A stretch of DNA of 64,000 nt from JBBROS01 sp963752225 (lineage in GTDB: Bacteria; Pseudomonadota; Alphaproteobacteria; Acetobacterales; Acetobacteraceae), in contig CAVVXS010000009.1 in NCBI GenBank assembly GCA_963752225.1, positions 930,001 to 994,000 on the forward strand, given 5' to 3'. Under the pieces are notes generated by a model. The model was not told the origin of the DNA. It did not search any database and saw only the letters and a program-made list of their open reading frames with translations. Of this stretch, positions 30,328 to 39,114 are shown piece after piece; within the stretch, counting starts at the first letter, position 1, and every line of letters starts with the position of its first letter. A program made the translations under genes and the position numbers.

Positions 30328-31320
30328 GTGCCTGATCCCGCTGCAAAAGCCCGCCCCGCCGGTCGATGGATACGAATTTTAGGCGGAGTCGCGCTTGTCT
30401 CGGCGGCGCTGCATACGGGCGCCTGGCTGCTGGCGACCGGCTGGATCGAGGCGGAGTCGCCGGGTTTTTTTGCCGCCGCGGCGGCTTCGGGTTGGACGAT
30501 CCATACCGCGGAGCAACGACGGGCGGGTTGGCCGTGGACTGCGACCGTTCGCCTGAGCGGCGTGACTGCGCATCGCGGCGGCGACGACGTGGCGTTGCAA
30601 TGGAAGTCGGATGAGATCGATGTGAGCCTCGCCCCGGGCGACCTTGCGGCCCTGCACGTGTCGGCGCACGGGAACCAGGAGATCGGGTTGGGTCCGGAGG
30701 CGGGGCTGGGTTGGCGCGCCGACCGGGCGGTGCTGCGGATCCCGTTTGCCGGCGCGCCGTGGACCTTCGAGTCGCGGGGCATGGTCATCGATGCGGCGCG
30801 TCCGATCCGGGTCGGCGGTGTGACCGGGCAAGGGACGCCGGCGGCGATGGAGGCGTCGGCTACGGATGTGCGCATGACACCACCGCTGCCGGCGCCGTTC
30901 GACTCGGGCCTGGCGATGTCGGCGTCGGTCTCAAGCGCACCACCGTTCCCGGCGGCGACCCCGACAGCAGCGGCGGCGGCGTTGTGGCGTGCGCAAGGCG
31001 GGCGTGCCAGGGCGCCATCGTTGGAAGTGCGGTGGGGTCCGTTGCACGCGACCGGCTCGGGTGACGGGGGGTTGGACGCGAACCTTCAGCCGGTCGGGCA
31101 AGCCATCCTGTCTGTCGAGGGCGCCCCTGCCCTGGTGGATGCCTTGTCGCAGGACGGCGTGTTGCAGCCTGGGCCGGCGTCGGCGGTTCGCGCGGTGCTC
31201 GGGCTGCTGGCGCTGGCGGCCGGGGGTGGGCCGATCCGGCTGCCGGTCAGCCTTGCCGACCACGTCGTGGCGGTCGCCGGCTTCCCGCTTGCCCGGCTCG
31301 CGCCGGTCGTTTGGCCTTAG
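30328..31320 (+). CDS. DUF2125 family protein
   Basis: About 330 residues with an N-terminal membrane anchor (ILGGVALVSAALHTGAWLLATGW) and the DUF2125 pattern: GWPWTATVRLSGVT, then a beta-rich region SDEIDVSLAPGDLAALHVSA, and a C-terminal segment LQPVGQAILSVEGAPALVDALSQDGVLQP. Alphaproteobacterial, function unknown, probably periplasmic-facing. Start is uncertain: GTG 30328 is used; ATG 30292 or 30301 would add 9-12 residues unlike the family. It ends 59 bases before the convergent XRE gene. Confidence 0.8.
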   Translation: MPDPAAKARPAGRWIRILGGVALVSAALHTGAWLLATGWIEAESPGFFAAAAASGWTIHTAEQRRAGWPWTATVRLSGVTAHRGGDDVALQWKSDEIDVSLAPGDLAALHVSAHGNQEIGLGPEAGLGWRADRAVLRIPFAGAPWTFESRGMVIDAARPIRVGGVTGQGTPAAMEASATDVRMTPPLPAPFDSGLAMSASVSSAPPFPAATPTAAAAALWRAQGGRARAPSLEVRWGPLHATGSGDGGLDANLQPVGQAILSVEGAPALVDALSQDGVLQPGPASAVRAVLGLLALAAGGGPIRLPVSLADHVVAVAGFPLARLAPVVWP

Positions 31321-31379
31321 AACCGGCGTGTGGCCATAGCGAGCGCCCAAAACCAGTCCTGATCGGTGGGCCGCCGCCT

Positions 31380-31859
31380 TCAACTGTCGGCGGCGGCCTC
31401 GGATACGGGCGCGGCATCGCTGCTCACGGCGCGGCGGGGCGCGGACTGTGCGGCCAAGGCGCGGGCGAGTTGGCTGAGGGCTTCCTGATGCTTGGCGTTG
31501 TCGATGGCGGCGAAGTTCCGCGCCAACTCAAGACACATACGCTGTCGCGCCGTCAGATCCGCCGGCAACGGATCGTCGACAAAGTCTTCGAAGAACCAAT
31601 TCACCTTCACGCCCAATGCCAGCCCGATCTCGTAGAGGCGGCCGGCAGAGATCCGGTTCAGCCCGCGCTCATATTTGTGCGCCTGCTGGTAGGTGACCCC
31701 GATCGTCTGCGCGAGCTGCTGCTGCGAGATGCCGAGCATGGTTCGGCGCTCTCGAATGCGGGTGCCCACGTGATGATCCATCGCGGCGGCGCGGGAGGAG
31801 GTTTCCTCCTCGGCAACGATCACCCGCTTGAGTAGGTCAACCGGTTCGAGTGCATCCAT
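31380..31859 (-). CDS. XRE-family transcriptional regulator
   Basis: 159-residue DNA-binding protein. The helix-turn-helix is RIRERRTMLGISQQQLAQTI with the recognition helix TYQQAHKYERGLNRISAGRL (residues ~33-85), the alphaproteobacterial XRE type typified by HVGTRIRERR. The C-terminal ~70 residues hold no sensor domain. AAGGGA precedes ATG at 31859 by about ten bases; a TTG immediately before it and an internal Met at 31781 are alternatives. Target genes unknown; it is on the strand opposite to DUF2125 and in the same direction as phaR upstream of it. Confidence 0.88.
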   Translation of the reverse strand: MDALEPVDLLKRVIVAEEETSSRAAAMDHHVGTRIRERRTMLGISQQQLAQTIGVTYQQAHKYERGLNRISAGRLYEIGLALGVKVNWFFEDFVDDPLPADLTARQRMCLELARNFAAIDNAKHQEALSQLARALAAQSAPRRAVSSDAAPVSEAAADS

Positions 31860-31980
31860 CAACGCTTGATCCCTTAAGCTCGATCAGCTGGCATTGACGT
31901 TACAACGCTGCCATTGCGGGCCCGATTGCTGCCCCACGGTCAAGTCGCTGTGTTACCGAACCCGTTTAGCCTCCAGGCGA

Positions 31981-32751
31981 TCACGATTTGCGAGCGCTGC
32001 GCACCCGGCGCGGGACGGCCAGAGGGGACGCCGGCGGCGGCTCGACGGCATTGGCGGGCGCGATGGCGAAATTGGGCGGGGCCACGGCGCCGGGCGGCGA
32101 CGGTGCCGGCAGCGGCGCGTCCTGCACGACCGCTTCGGCGCGGGCGATTGCGAGCTGGGCGCGGAGGCTCTCGATCTCGCGGCGCAGCGCGTCGGTTTCG
32201 CCGGCCGGGGTGGCCGGGACGTGCTGGGGCGGTTGCGCCGGCGTCTCGGCCGGCTTGCTGCCCTCGCCCGGGCGATGGAACGGGTTGAACATCGCCATCG
32301 CCCGTTCCATCAGGGCGATATTCTGGCGGCTCAACTCATCGACGCCCATCGGCAGGAACGGCGTGAAGGTCTGCTGCATCACCTGGCGCATCTGCTGCTG
32401 CTGCCGCGCGAAGTTCGACATTGCCGACTCGAGGTAGCGCGGAACCACGCCCTGCAGGCTGTCGCCGTAAAAGCCGATCAGCTGGCGAAGGAAATTGATG
32501 GGCAGCATCGAGGTGCCCTTGCTTTCTTCCTCGACGATGATCTGCGTCAGAACGCTGCGGGTGATGTCGTCGCCGGACTTGGCGTCGTAGACCACGAAGT
32601 CACGACCGAGGCGCACCATGTCGGCCAGGTTGTCGAGCGTGATGTAGCTGGACGTTTCGGTATTGTAGAGGCGCCGATTGGCATATTTTTTCACCACGAC
32701 GGGCGGATGTTGAGGAACGGTGTCGGTGCTGCTGGGGGGGCTCTCGGCCAT
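31981..32751 (-). CDS. phaR: Polyhydroxyalkanoate synthesis repressor PhaR
   Basis: 256-residue regulator. The N-terminal PHB/PHA-accumulation DNA-binding domain is unmistakable: KKYANRRLYNTETSSYITLD, then VYDAKSGDDITRSVLTQIIVEEE and the second domain LPINFLRQLIGFYGDSLQGVVPRYLE. The last ~90 residues are Pro/Ala-rich with a heptad-like section. PhaR binds both PHB and the promoters of phasin genes, repressing them until polymer accumulates. It is divergent from the PhaC-like gene, with 73 bases between them, so it probably controls that promoter. Confidence 0.94.
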   Translation of the reverse strand: MAESPPSSTDTVPQHPPVVVKKYANRRLYNTETSSYITLDNLADMVRLGRDFVVYDAKSGDDITRSVLTQIIVEEESKGTSMLPINFLRQLIGFYGDSLQGVVPRYLESAMSNFARQQQQMRQVMQQTFTPFLPMGVDELSRQNIALMERAMAMFNPFHRPGEGSKPAETPAQPPQHVPATPAGETDALRREIESLRAQLAIARAEAVVQDAPLPAPSPPGAVAPPNFAIAPANAVEPPPASPLAVPRRVRSARKS

Positions 32752-32824
32752 GTTTGCCTCTGGCGCTTGTCGTCGGTGAGTGTATCACGCACATGCAGCA
32801 TGGGCGACAAGAAGCAATTGGACG

Positions 32825-34174
32825 ATGGCGAACAGCGATCCCCGCCAGCCCGATACCGGAGCGGTGGCATTCGAGCTGCTCGAGGACTGGATTACGATTT
32901 GGCACAGCGAAATGGCTGCCTTGCTGCTGGACCGCGAAAGCCAGGACACGGCGCTGCGACTTCTGGACATGTGGGCGGCACAGGCGCGCGGATCGCTGGC
33001 GCTATTGGCGTCGCCGGGCGACGACGGCGGGCGTGACGCTTCGGGCCGATCTGCCGGTCCGATGCGCCGGCGGGGACCGCGGCCGCTGTTGCTGCATCTG
33101 ATGGGCGGGATGCCCTCATCGCCCGACTTAGCGGTCAGCTTGCCGAGCTCGAACAACGGCTCGCGGGGCTCGAATCGTCCGGCTGATCCGGCGCCGCTCG
33201 ATCCGGCGCTGGTCCGCGGCATCGCCGCCTACCGTCGCCACCCGTATCAACGCAGCGTGCCGGACCCGCCGGCGATCTGGTCGGAAGGCCCGGCGAGGCT
33301 GCTGGACTACGGGCGCGCAGGCGATCTGCCCGTCGTGTTCGTGCCGAGCCTGGTGAACCGGGGCTATATTCTCGATCTCATGCCGGGTCAGTCGATGCTG
33401 CGCTGGCTGGCTGAGCACGCGGTGCGGCCATTGCTGCTGGATTGGGGCGCGCCGGGCCCCGTGGAGCGGGATTTCACCCTGACCGACTACATTGCCGGCA
33501 CGCTGGAGCGAGCCGTCGCGGCGGTCGGGGCACCGGTGATGCTGGCCGGGTATTGCATGGGTGGCATGCTGGCAGCGGCGGCGGCGCAGCGGCGGCCGGA
33601 TCGGGTGCGGGCCTTGGCGCTGCTCGCGACGCCGTGGGATTTCCACGCCGGCAGCGCGGTGGAGGCGCGGCGGCTCGGGGCATTGCTGCCGGGGATGGAA
33701 CCCCTCCTGCAGGCCACGGGGGCCTTGCCGGTGGACGCGCTGCAGGTGCTGTTCGCCGGCCTGGACGGGAGCGGCATCAAGGACAAGTTCGCCGCGTTCG
33801 GTGCATTGGACCAGGCCGGCGACAAGGCCGTGCGGTTCGTCGCCTTGGAGGACTGGCTGAACGACGGCGTGCCACTCGCGGCCCCGGTCGCGCGTGAAGC
33901 GATCGGCGGCTGGTACGGGGCGAATACGCCGGCGCGCGGCGAGTGGCGGGTTGCCGCCGAGCCGGTGCGGCCGGAGCGGCTGGCGCTGCCGTGTTTCGTA
34001 GCGGTGCCGGGACGGGACCGTATCGTGCCGCCGGCCAGCGCGCTCGCCTTGGCTGCCATGATCCCGGGTGCCGTGGTGCATCGGCCGGCGTCGGGGCATA
34101 TCGGCATGGCGGCCGGGCCGCGCGCGGCGGCCGGCTTGTGGACGCCGCTGCTGGACTGGCTGCGGAGCGTCTGA
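32825..34174 (+). CDS. PhaC-like alpha/beta hydrolase with an N-terminal extension, possibly a frameshift fusion
   Basis: Catalytic part (about residues 95-450) is an alpha/beta fold with the PHA-synthase-type nucleophile box GYCMGG (Cys instead of Ser), acid in VPGRDRIVPP and His in SGHIGM; its ~355 residues match class III PhaC. Residues 1-65 (LLEDWITIWHSEMAALLLDRE and onward) form a separate helical, phasin- or PhaE-like segment. Between 33030 and 33186 the plausible coding shifts: another frame reads DALIARLSGQLAELEQRLAG and ends in TGA at 33184-33186, while the annotated frame there is low-quality. So an ancestral pair (small gene plus PhaC-like gene starting near 33101) may have been fused by a one-base deletion near 33060. 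Flanked by phaR and phaA-phaB, a polymer synthase role is likely; depolymerase is the alternative. Confidence 0.75.
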   Translation: MANSDPRQPDTGAVAFELLEDWITIWHSEMAALLLDRESQDTALRLLDMWAAQARGSLALLASPGDDGGRDASGRSAGPMRRRGPRPLLLHLMGGMPSSPDLAVSLPSSNNGSRGSNRPADPAPLDPALVRGIAAYRRHPYQRSVPDPPAIWSEGPARLLDYGRAGDLPVVFVPSLVNRGYILDLMPGQSMLRWLAEHAVRPLLLDWGAPGPVERDFTLTDYIAGTLERAVAAVGAPVMLAGYCMGGMLAAAAAQRRPDRVRALALLATPWDFHAGSAVEARRLGALLPGMEPLLQATGALPVDALQVLFAGLDGSGIKDKFAAFGALDQAGDKAVRFVALEDWLNDGVPLAAPVAREAIGGWYGANTPARGEWRVAAEPVRPERLALPCFVAVPGRDRIVPPASALALAAMIPGAVVHRPASGHIGMAAGPRAAAGLWTPLLDWLRSV

Positions 34175-34211
34175 CCACCTATCTGCGGTGGACAAATTGG
34201 GAGGACCAAGC

Positions 34212-35384
34212 ATGGAAGACGTCGTCATCGTTTCCGCCGCCCGCACACCGGTGGGCAGCTTCAACGGCGCATTCGGCAGCGTGCCGGCGCATGTGCTGGG
34301 CCAGGCGGCGATCCAGGCGGCGATCGCCCGCGCCGGGATCGAGGCCGGCGACGTCGACGAGGTGATCCTCGGCCAGGTGCTGACGGCGGCGCAGGGACAG
34401 AATCCGGCGCGCCAGGCGGCGCGGCTGGCAGGCGTGCCAGACTCGGCGACGGCGTTCGGGATCAATCAGGTGTGCGGGAGCGGCCTGCGCACCGTCGCAC
34501 TGGCGGCGCAGCAGATCCGCACCGGCGAAAGCCAGGTGGTCGTGGCCGGCGGCCAGGAAAGCATGAGCCAGTCGACTCATGCGGCATACCTGCGTGCGGG
34601 GCAGAAGATGGGCGACCTCGGCCTGATCGACACCATGATCAAGGATGGGCTGTGGGACGCGTTCCACGGCTACCACATGGGCACGACGGCCGAGAACGTG
34701 GCGACCAAATACCAGATCACCCGCAACGAGCAGGACGAGTTCGCGCTCGCGAGCCAGCAGAAGGCGAGTGCCGCGCAGAAAGCCGGGCGGTTCGCCGACG
34801 AGATCGCGCCGGTGACGATCAAGGGCCGTAAGGGCGATACCGTGGTCAAGGACGACGAGTATATCCGCCACGACAGCTCGATCGAGGGCATGAGCAAGCT
34901 GCGGCCGGCGTTCAGCAAGGACGGCACGGTAACGGCGGCCAATGCCAGCGGGATCAACGACGGCGCGGCGGCGCTGGTGGTGATGTCGGCGAGCGAGGCG
35001 GAGCGGCGCGGGCTCAAGCCGCTGGCGCGGATCGCGAGCTTCGCCACCGCCGGCGTCGACCCGGCGGTGATGGGCACCGGGCCGATCCCATCGTCGCGCA
35101 AGGCGCTGGAGCGAGCCGGCTGGAAGCCGGACCAACTCGACCTGGTCGAGGCCAATGAGGCGTTCGCGGCGCAGGCTTGCGCGGTCAACAAGGACCTTGG
35201 CTGGGATACTTCGAAGGTCAACGTGAACGGCGGCGCGATCGCGATCGGCCACCCGATCGGCGCGTCGGGCGCTCGCGTGCTGGTGACGCTGCTGCATGAG
35301 ATGGGCAAGCGCGACGCCAAGAGGGGCCTTGCGACGCTGTGCATCGGCGGCGGCATGGGTGTGGCGATGTGCGTCGAGCGGTAG
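34212..35384 (+). CDS. phaA: Acetyl-CoA C-acetyltransferase PhaA
   Basis: 390-residue biosynthetic beta-ketothiolase that condenses two acetyl-CoA to acetoacetyl-CoA for PHB. Catalytic Cys88 in NQVCGSGL, His near 347 in GHPIGASG and Cys near 377 in TLCIGGGMG match the Zoogloea ramigera enzyme in spacing. GGGAGGA lies 8-10 bases before ATG 34212; the frame is open further upstream through the PhaC-like gene. A clear terminator follows and then phaB. Confidence 0.94.
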   Translation: MEDVVIVSAARTPVGSFNGAFGSVPAHVLGQAAIQAAIARAGIEAGDVDEVILGQVLTAAQGQNPARQAARLAGVPDSATAFGINQVCGSGLRTVALAAQQIRTGESQVVVAGGQESMSQSTHAAYLRAGQKMGDLGLIDTMIKDGLWDAFHGYHMGTTAENVATKYQITRNEQDEFALASQQKASAAQKAGRFADEIAPVTIKGRKGDTVVKDDEYIRHDSSIEGMSKLRPAFSKDGTVTAANASGINDGAAALVVMSASEAERRGLKPLARIASFATAGVDPAVMGTGPIPSSRKALERAGWKPDQLDLVEANEAFAAQACAVNKDLGWDTSKVNVNGGAIAIGHPIGASGARVLVTLLHEMGKRDAKRGLATLCIGGGMGVAMCVER

Positions 35385-35410
35385 GACCGGGCTAACAGTC
35401 CGGCGCGACC

Positions 35411-35446
35411 AGCCCTCTTCTGCCCAGCAGGAGAGGGCTTTTTTTG
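35411..35446 (+). terminator. Rho-independent terminator after phaA
   Basis: Stem AGCCCTCT (35411-35418) with AGAGGGCT (35432-35439), 13-base loop, followed by a run of seven T. It lies 27 bases after the phaA stop and 80 before phaB, so part of the phaA transcripts should end here and phaB probably has its own promoter. Confidence 0.85.
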
Positions 35447-35526
35447 CGCGGTTGTGACCTGAACGGCCCCTGGCGTCCCGGTAACTTTCGGGAGAGAGTG
35501 CGCCTCATAAGCCAGGGAGGACGGAA

Positions 35527-36249
35527 ATGGCACGAGTGGCATTGGTGACCGGCGGCACGCGCGGCATCGGCGGCGCGATCAGCGTCGCCCTGAAGGCAGC
35601 CGGCCGAAAGGTGGTGGCGAGCTATGCCGGAAACGAGTCGGCGGCAAAGGCCTTCAGCGAAGCCACCGGCATCCCTGCGATGAGGTTCGACGCCGGCGAT
35701 TTTGCGGCCTGCGACAACGCCGTCAAGCAGATCGCGGAGCAGCACGGACCGGTCGAGATCCTGGTCAACAACGCCGGCATCACGCGGGACGGCACGATGT
35801 CGAAGATGTCGCGCGAGATGTGGGACGCGGTCATGGACACCAACCTCGGCAGTTGCTTCAACCTGTGCAAGCTGACGTTCGACGGCATGCGGGCGGCCAA
35901 GTTCGGCCGGGTGGTGAACATCGGCAGCATCAACGGGCAGGCCGGGCAGTATGGCCAAGTGAACTATGCGGCGGCGAAATCGGGCATCCATGGCTTCACC
36001 AAGGCGCTCGCCCAGGAAGGGGCGCGGTTCGGCATCACCGTGAACGCGATCGCGCCCGGTTACGTGGACACCGAGATGGTGCGCGCGGTGCCGGCCGACG
36101 TGCTGACGAAGATCGTGGCGCGGATCCCGGTCGGGCGGCTGGGCCATGCGGAAGACATCGCCCGCGGGGTGGTGTTCCTGACCAGCGACGATGCGGACTT
36201 CATCACCGGGTCGACGCTGTCGATCAACGGCGGCCAGCACATGTACTGA
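35527..36249 (+). CDS. phaB: Acetoacetyl-CoA reductase PhaB
   Basis: 240-residue NADPH-dependent SDR that reduces acetoacetyl-CoA to (R)-3-hydroxybutyryl-CoA. TGGTRGIGGAI is the cofactor loop, NNAGITRDG and the catalytic Ser/Tyr/Lys in NIGSINGQ and YAAAKSG are present, and it ends SINGGQHMY as PhaB proteins do. A GGGAGG ribosome-binding site stands seven bases before ATG 35527. Provides the PHB monomer from the PhaA product. Confidence 0.94.
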   Translation: MARVALVTGGTRGIGGAISVALKAAGRKVVASYAGNESAAKAFSEATGIPAMRFDAGDFAACDNAVKQIAEQHGPVEILVNNAGITRDGTMSKMSREMWDAVMDTNLGSCFNLCKLTFDGMRAAKFGRVVNIGSINGQAGQYGQVNYAAAKSGIHGFTKALAQEGARFGITVNAIAPGYVDTEMVRAVPADVLTKIVARIPVGRLGHAEDIARGVVFLTSDDADFITGSTLSINGGQHMY

Positions 36250-36267
36250 TCGGGTTTCGCGGCCGTG

Positions 36268-36297
36268 CGCCGCGCCGCCGGTATTCGCGGCGCGGCG
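36268..36297. terminator. Bidirectional GC-rich hairpin between phaB and the GST gene
   Basis: An 11-bp perfect stem CGCCGCGCCGC / GCGGCGCGGCG with an 8-base loop in the 74-base gap between the convergent phaB and GST genes. No T-run on either side, but its location between converging genes suits a bidirectional transcription stop. Confidence 0.55.
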
Positions 36298-36323
36298 GTC
36301 CTGCCGTTGAGCGGGCGTGGCGG

Positions 36324-36914
36324 CTATTTCGGCGGAGCGGTCTCGGCGATCTCGGGACGTTCCGCCATCTTCGCGTACCAGGCCGCGAGCTGCGGGTGGC
36401 CCTGACGCCAGGCTTCGGCGGCGAAGCGGAAGTCGAGATAGCCGAGCGCGCAGGCGACGCTGATGGTGCCGATGTCGAGGTGGTCGGCGGGCACGTCCGC
36501 TTCCAACGCGTCGACCGCGCGGCTCACCGCCAGGCGTTGGCGCTCCATCACCATGTCGCGGGCCGGTTCTGAGGGACGGGCCTGCTCGCCACGACGGCCC
36601 ACGGCGGCGTCCATGATGCCGTCGCCCAGGGCTTGCTGCTTCAGCGCGCGCCAGCGGGCGGCGCCGGTCGGGTAAAGCAGCTGGCTGCCGATGCTATCGA
36701 GGTACTCGCAAATCACCGGGCTGTCGAACAAGGCGAGGCCGTCATCGGTCACGAGACAGGGGATCTTGGACAGCGGATTGGTGGCCAGCAGGTCGGCGCC
36801 AGATTCGTGCGGGTTGGTCGGCACCCGGGTGATGCGGTCGTGAACTCCGGTCGCGAGCGCCACGGCGGCCACTTTGCGAGCGTAGGGGCTGGTGGGCGAG
36901 AAGAAGAATTTCAT
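36324..36914 (-). CDS. Glutathione S-transferase
   Basis: 196-residue GST. The thioredoxin-like N-terminal domain begins KFFFSPTSPYARKVAAVALA with the Ser/Tyr-containing catalytic loop and NPLSKIPCL and DSPVICEYLD (glutathione gamma-glutamyl binding) near residue 65; the helical C-terminal domain is complete. Its start overlaps the stop of gloB upstream on the same strand, so both glutathione-dependent enzymes are co-expressed, pointing to detoxification of methylglyoxal or electrophiles. Confidence 0.92.
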   Translation of the reverse strand: MKFFFSPTSPYARKVAAVALATGVHDRITRVPTNPHESGADLLATNPLSKIPCLVTDDGLALFDSPVICEYLDSIGSQLLYPTGAARWRALKQQALGDGIMDAAVGRRGEQARPSEPARDMVMERQRLAVSRAVDALEADVPADHLDIGTISVACALGYLDFRFAAEAWRQGHPQLAAWYAKMAERPEIAETAPPK

Positions 36915-37639
36915 CGGAACTGGTCCTTCTGCGTACGGATGCGGGCCAGCGCGCCGGCGTCCGGGGCGCGCATGAACGGGTTTTCGGCAAGTTCGGCCGC
37001 GAGCCGGGTCGGCACCGTCGGCAACCCGGCCGCACGCTGCTCGCCGACCTCCCGCGCGCGGGCTTGGAGGGCGGCGTTGTCCGGCTCCACGGTCAGTGCG
37101 AAGCGGGCGTTGGATTGGGTGTATTCATGGCCGCAGCAAACGAGCGTGTCGCCGGGAAGGGCGGCGAACTTGCGCAGGCTCGCGAACATGTCGGCCGCGG
37201 TGCCCTCGATGAGGCGGCCGCAGCCCAGGCTGAACAGGGTGTCGGCCGAGAGCAGGATGCCGCCATCCTCGGCGTAATACGCGATGTGGCCGCGGGTGTG
37301 GCCCGGCGTGTCCATGACACGGAGCGCGATGTCGCCGAGGGTGACGAGGTCGCCCTCGCTCACCGCTTGGTCCAGCCGCGGCAGGCGGTGGGCGTCGGCC
37401 GCGGCGCCGACCACGATGGCGCGGTAGCGGTCGCGCACGGCGTCGACGCCGGCGATGTGGTCGTCGTGATGGTGAGTGATCAGGATCATGTCGAGGCGTC
37501 CGCCCGCCTCCTCGATCACCGTGCCGCAGGCGGCCGCGTCGGCCGGGTCCACGATGGCGGTGGCGCCGGTCGCGTCGTCGATCAACAGCCAGGCGTAGTT
37601 GTCGGACAGTATCGGCACGGGCCGGGCGGACAGCGGCAT
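36911..37639 (-). CDS. gloB: Hydroxyacylglutathione hydrolase (glyoxalase II)
   Basis: 242-residue metallo-beta-lactamase-fold thioesterase that hydrolyses S-D-lactoylglutathione. The binuclear metal motif THHHDDH is near residue 54, further ligands in DTPGHTRGHI and CCGHEYT, and the GloB-specific C-terminal NPFMR motif is present. The frame is open to 37951, but the Met at 37639 precedes PILSDNYAWLL, the normal N-terminus. Translationally coupled to the GST gene. Confidence 0.93.
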   Translation of the reverse strand: MPLSARPVPILSDNYAWLLIDDATGATAIVDPADAAACGTVIEEAGGRLDMILITHHHDDHIAGVDAVRDRYRAIVVGAAADAHRLPRLDQAVSEGDLVTLGDIALRVMDTPGHTRGHIAYYAEDGGILLSADTLFSLGCGRLIEGTAADMFASLRKFAALPGDTLVCCGHEYTQSNARFALTVEPDNAALQARAREVGEQRAAGLPTVPTRLAAELAENPFMRAPDAGALARIRTQKDQFR

Positions 37640-37725
37640 GGCGCACTCCTTCAAAGCAGGCACAGAGTTGTGCAGCCTGGAGGAGGCTGCAAGCGCGGCG
37701 GCGCCTGGCATGCTATACGCGTCCC

Positions 37726-38436
37726 ATGACGGCGGCGGATGCACACATGGCGGCCCATTTCTACGCCACGCTGCGCGGCGCGGTCGCGTGCCGGCTGGTG
37801 CGTGAGCGGCTGAAGGCGACGTGGCCGTCGATGGACGGATTGTCGCTGCTGGGCGTTGGGTTTGCGGCGCCGTACGTGCGCGCCTGGACCGGCAGCGCCC
37901 GGCGCTGCGTGGTGGCGACCCCGTCGCAGGTGGGGGCAGTACGCTGGCCAACCGTCAGCGGCAACTTGACCTGCACGATGGCCGAAGACGCGCTGCCGTT
38001 CCCGGACTTGTGCTTCGACCGGATCGTGGTGGTGCACGGGCTGGAAGCAGTGGACAGCGCCCGCTCGCTGCTGCGCGAAGTGTGGCGAGTGCTGAAGGAT
38101 GACGGGCGGCTGCTGGTAGTCGTGCCGAACCGGGTCGGGTTGTGGGCGCATGTCGAGAGCACGCCGTTCGGCCATGGGCAGCCGTATTCGCCGGGGCAGA
38201 TCGGGCGGTTGCTGGCGTCGAGCATGTTCCGGGTCGAGCGGCGCGAGACGGCGTTGTACCTGCCGCCGGTCAACCTGCGGCTGGTACTGCGCAGCGCGCC
38301 GGTCTGGGAAGCAGGCGGGCGCTGGCTGGCGCCGCATTTGGCCGGGGTGACGATCACCGAGGCGGTCAAGGACGTCTACGCGGCGCTGCCGATCCAGCGG
38401 GTGATGCGGCGCAAGGTGCTGAGCCAGGCTGCCTGA
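37726..38436 (+). CDS. SAM-dependent methyltransferase
   Basis: 236-residue class I methyltransferase. The SAM-binding loop is degenerate (LLGVGFAAPY instead of GxGxG), followed by AEDALPFPDLCFDRIVVVHGLEAV and LLREVWRVLKDDGRLLVVVPNR, typical of Methyltransf_11. The C-terminal third contains hydrophobic and basic segments. It is divergent from gloB, a pairing common in alphaproteobacteria. Substrate unknown. Confidence 0.86.
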   Translation: MTAADAHMAAHFYATLRGAVACRLVRERLKATWPSMDGLSLLGVGFAAPYVRAWTGSARRCVVATPSQVGAVRWPTVSGNLTCTMAEDALPFPDLCFDRIVVVHGLEAVDSARSLLREVWRVLKDDGRLLVVVPNRVGLWAHVESTPFGHGQPYSPGQIGRLLASSMFRVERRETALYLPPVNLRLVLRSAPVWEAGGRWLAPHLAGVTITEAVKDVYAALPIQRVMRRKVLSQAA

Positions 38437-38438
38437 AC

Positions 38439-38888
38439 TCAGGGCCTGCCGGGAACGAGGCGGCCGAGCGCCTCGAGGAGCGCATCGATGTCGTACGGCT
38501 TGGGAAAGAAGGCCATCGGCTGCCCGACTTCGTGGCTCCGCATGGCATTGCCGGGCTGGCCGGACACGAACACGACCGGCAGGCCGGCATGGATCTCACG
38601 CGCGTGCTCGGCCAGCGCGACGCCGTCGATGGCGCCGGGCATGGTGATGTCGGTCATGAGCGCGTCGAAGCGGTCGTACTCGGCCAGCAGGATGACGGCC
38701 TCGTCGCCGCTGCAGGCGACGGTGACGTCGAAGCCGGCGTCCTCGAGCAGCTCGGCCATCGCCATCCGGAACAGCGGCTCATCCTCGACGAGGAGGACCT
38801 TCGCGGCCCGGCTGCGCGGCGTGGCCGTGGCGGCGCCGCGAGCGGTCGCGTCGTCCGAGTCCTGGCCCGGCATCGTGCTCGATGTCAT
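38439..38888 (-). CDS. Single-domain response regulator (CheY-like receiver)
   Basis: 149-residue protein consisting of a ~30-residue flexible start and one receiver domain: VLLVEDEPLFRMAMAELLED, phosphoacceptor Asp in ALMTDITMPG, conserved Thr/Ser region VVFVSGQ and Lys in FFPKPYD. There is no output domain, so it acts by protein contact or in a phosphorelay. No histidine kinase is adjacent. The frame is open to 39050; Met at 38888 is the likely start. It ends three bases from the convergent methyltransferase stop. Confidence 0.88.
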   Translation of the reverse strand: MTSSTMPGQDSDDATARGAATATPRSRAAKVLLVEDEPLFRMAMAELLEDAGFDVTVACSGDEAVILLAEYDRFDALMTDITMPGAIDGVALAEHAREIHAGLPVVFVSGQPGNAMRSHEVGQPMAFFPKPYDIDALLEALGRLVPGRP

Positions 38889-39114
38889 GCGGGCGCTGCG
38901 GCGCGTCCGTCGGCGGCCGCCGGAGGCCGGCAATCTGCCACGCGGGGGAAGACAACCGGGATTTGGGGGACGACGGTGCCGAATGACGCCGGTTGACGGT
39001 GCTGGACCAATGCGATCCCTTCTTGCGCTTCCGACGCCATCGTAGTGCACGACGGACGGGGCGACCAGCGGCGCCGCGTTACAATTGGGTAGGGTGGCGG
39101 AGGTGCCGTTGGGG

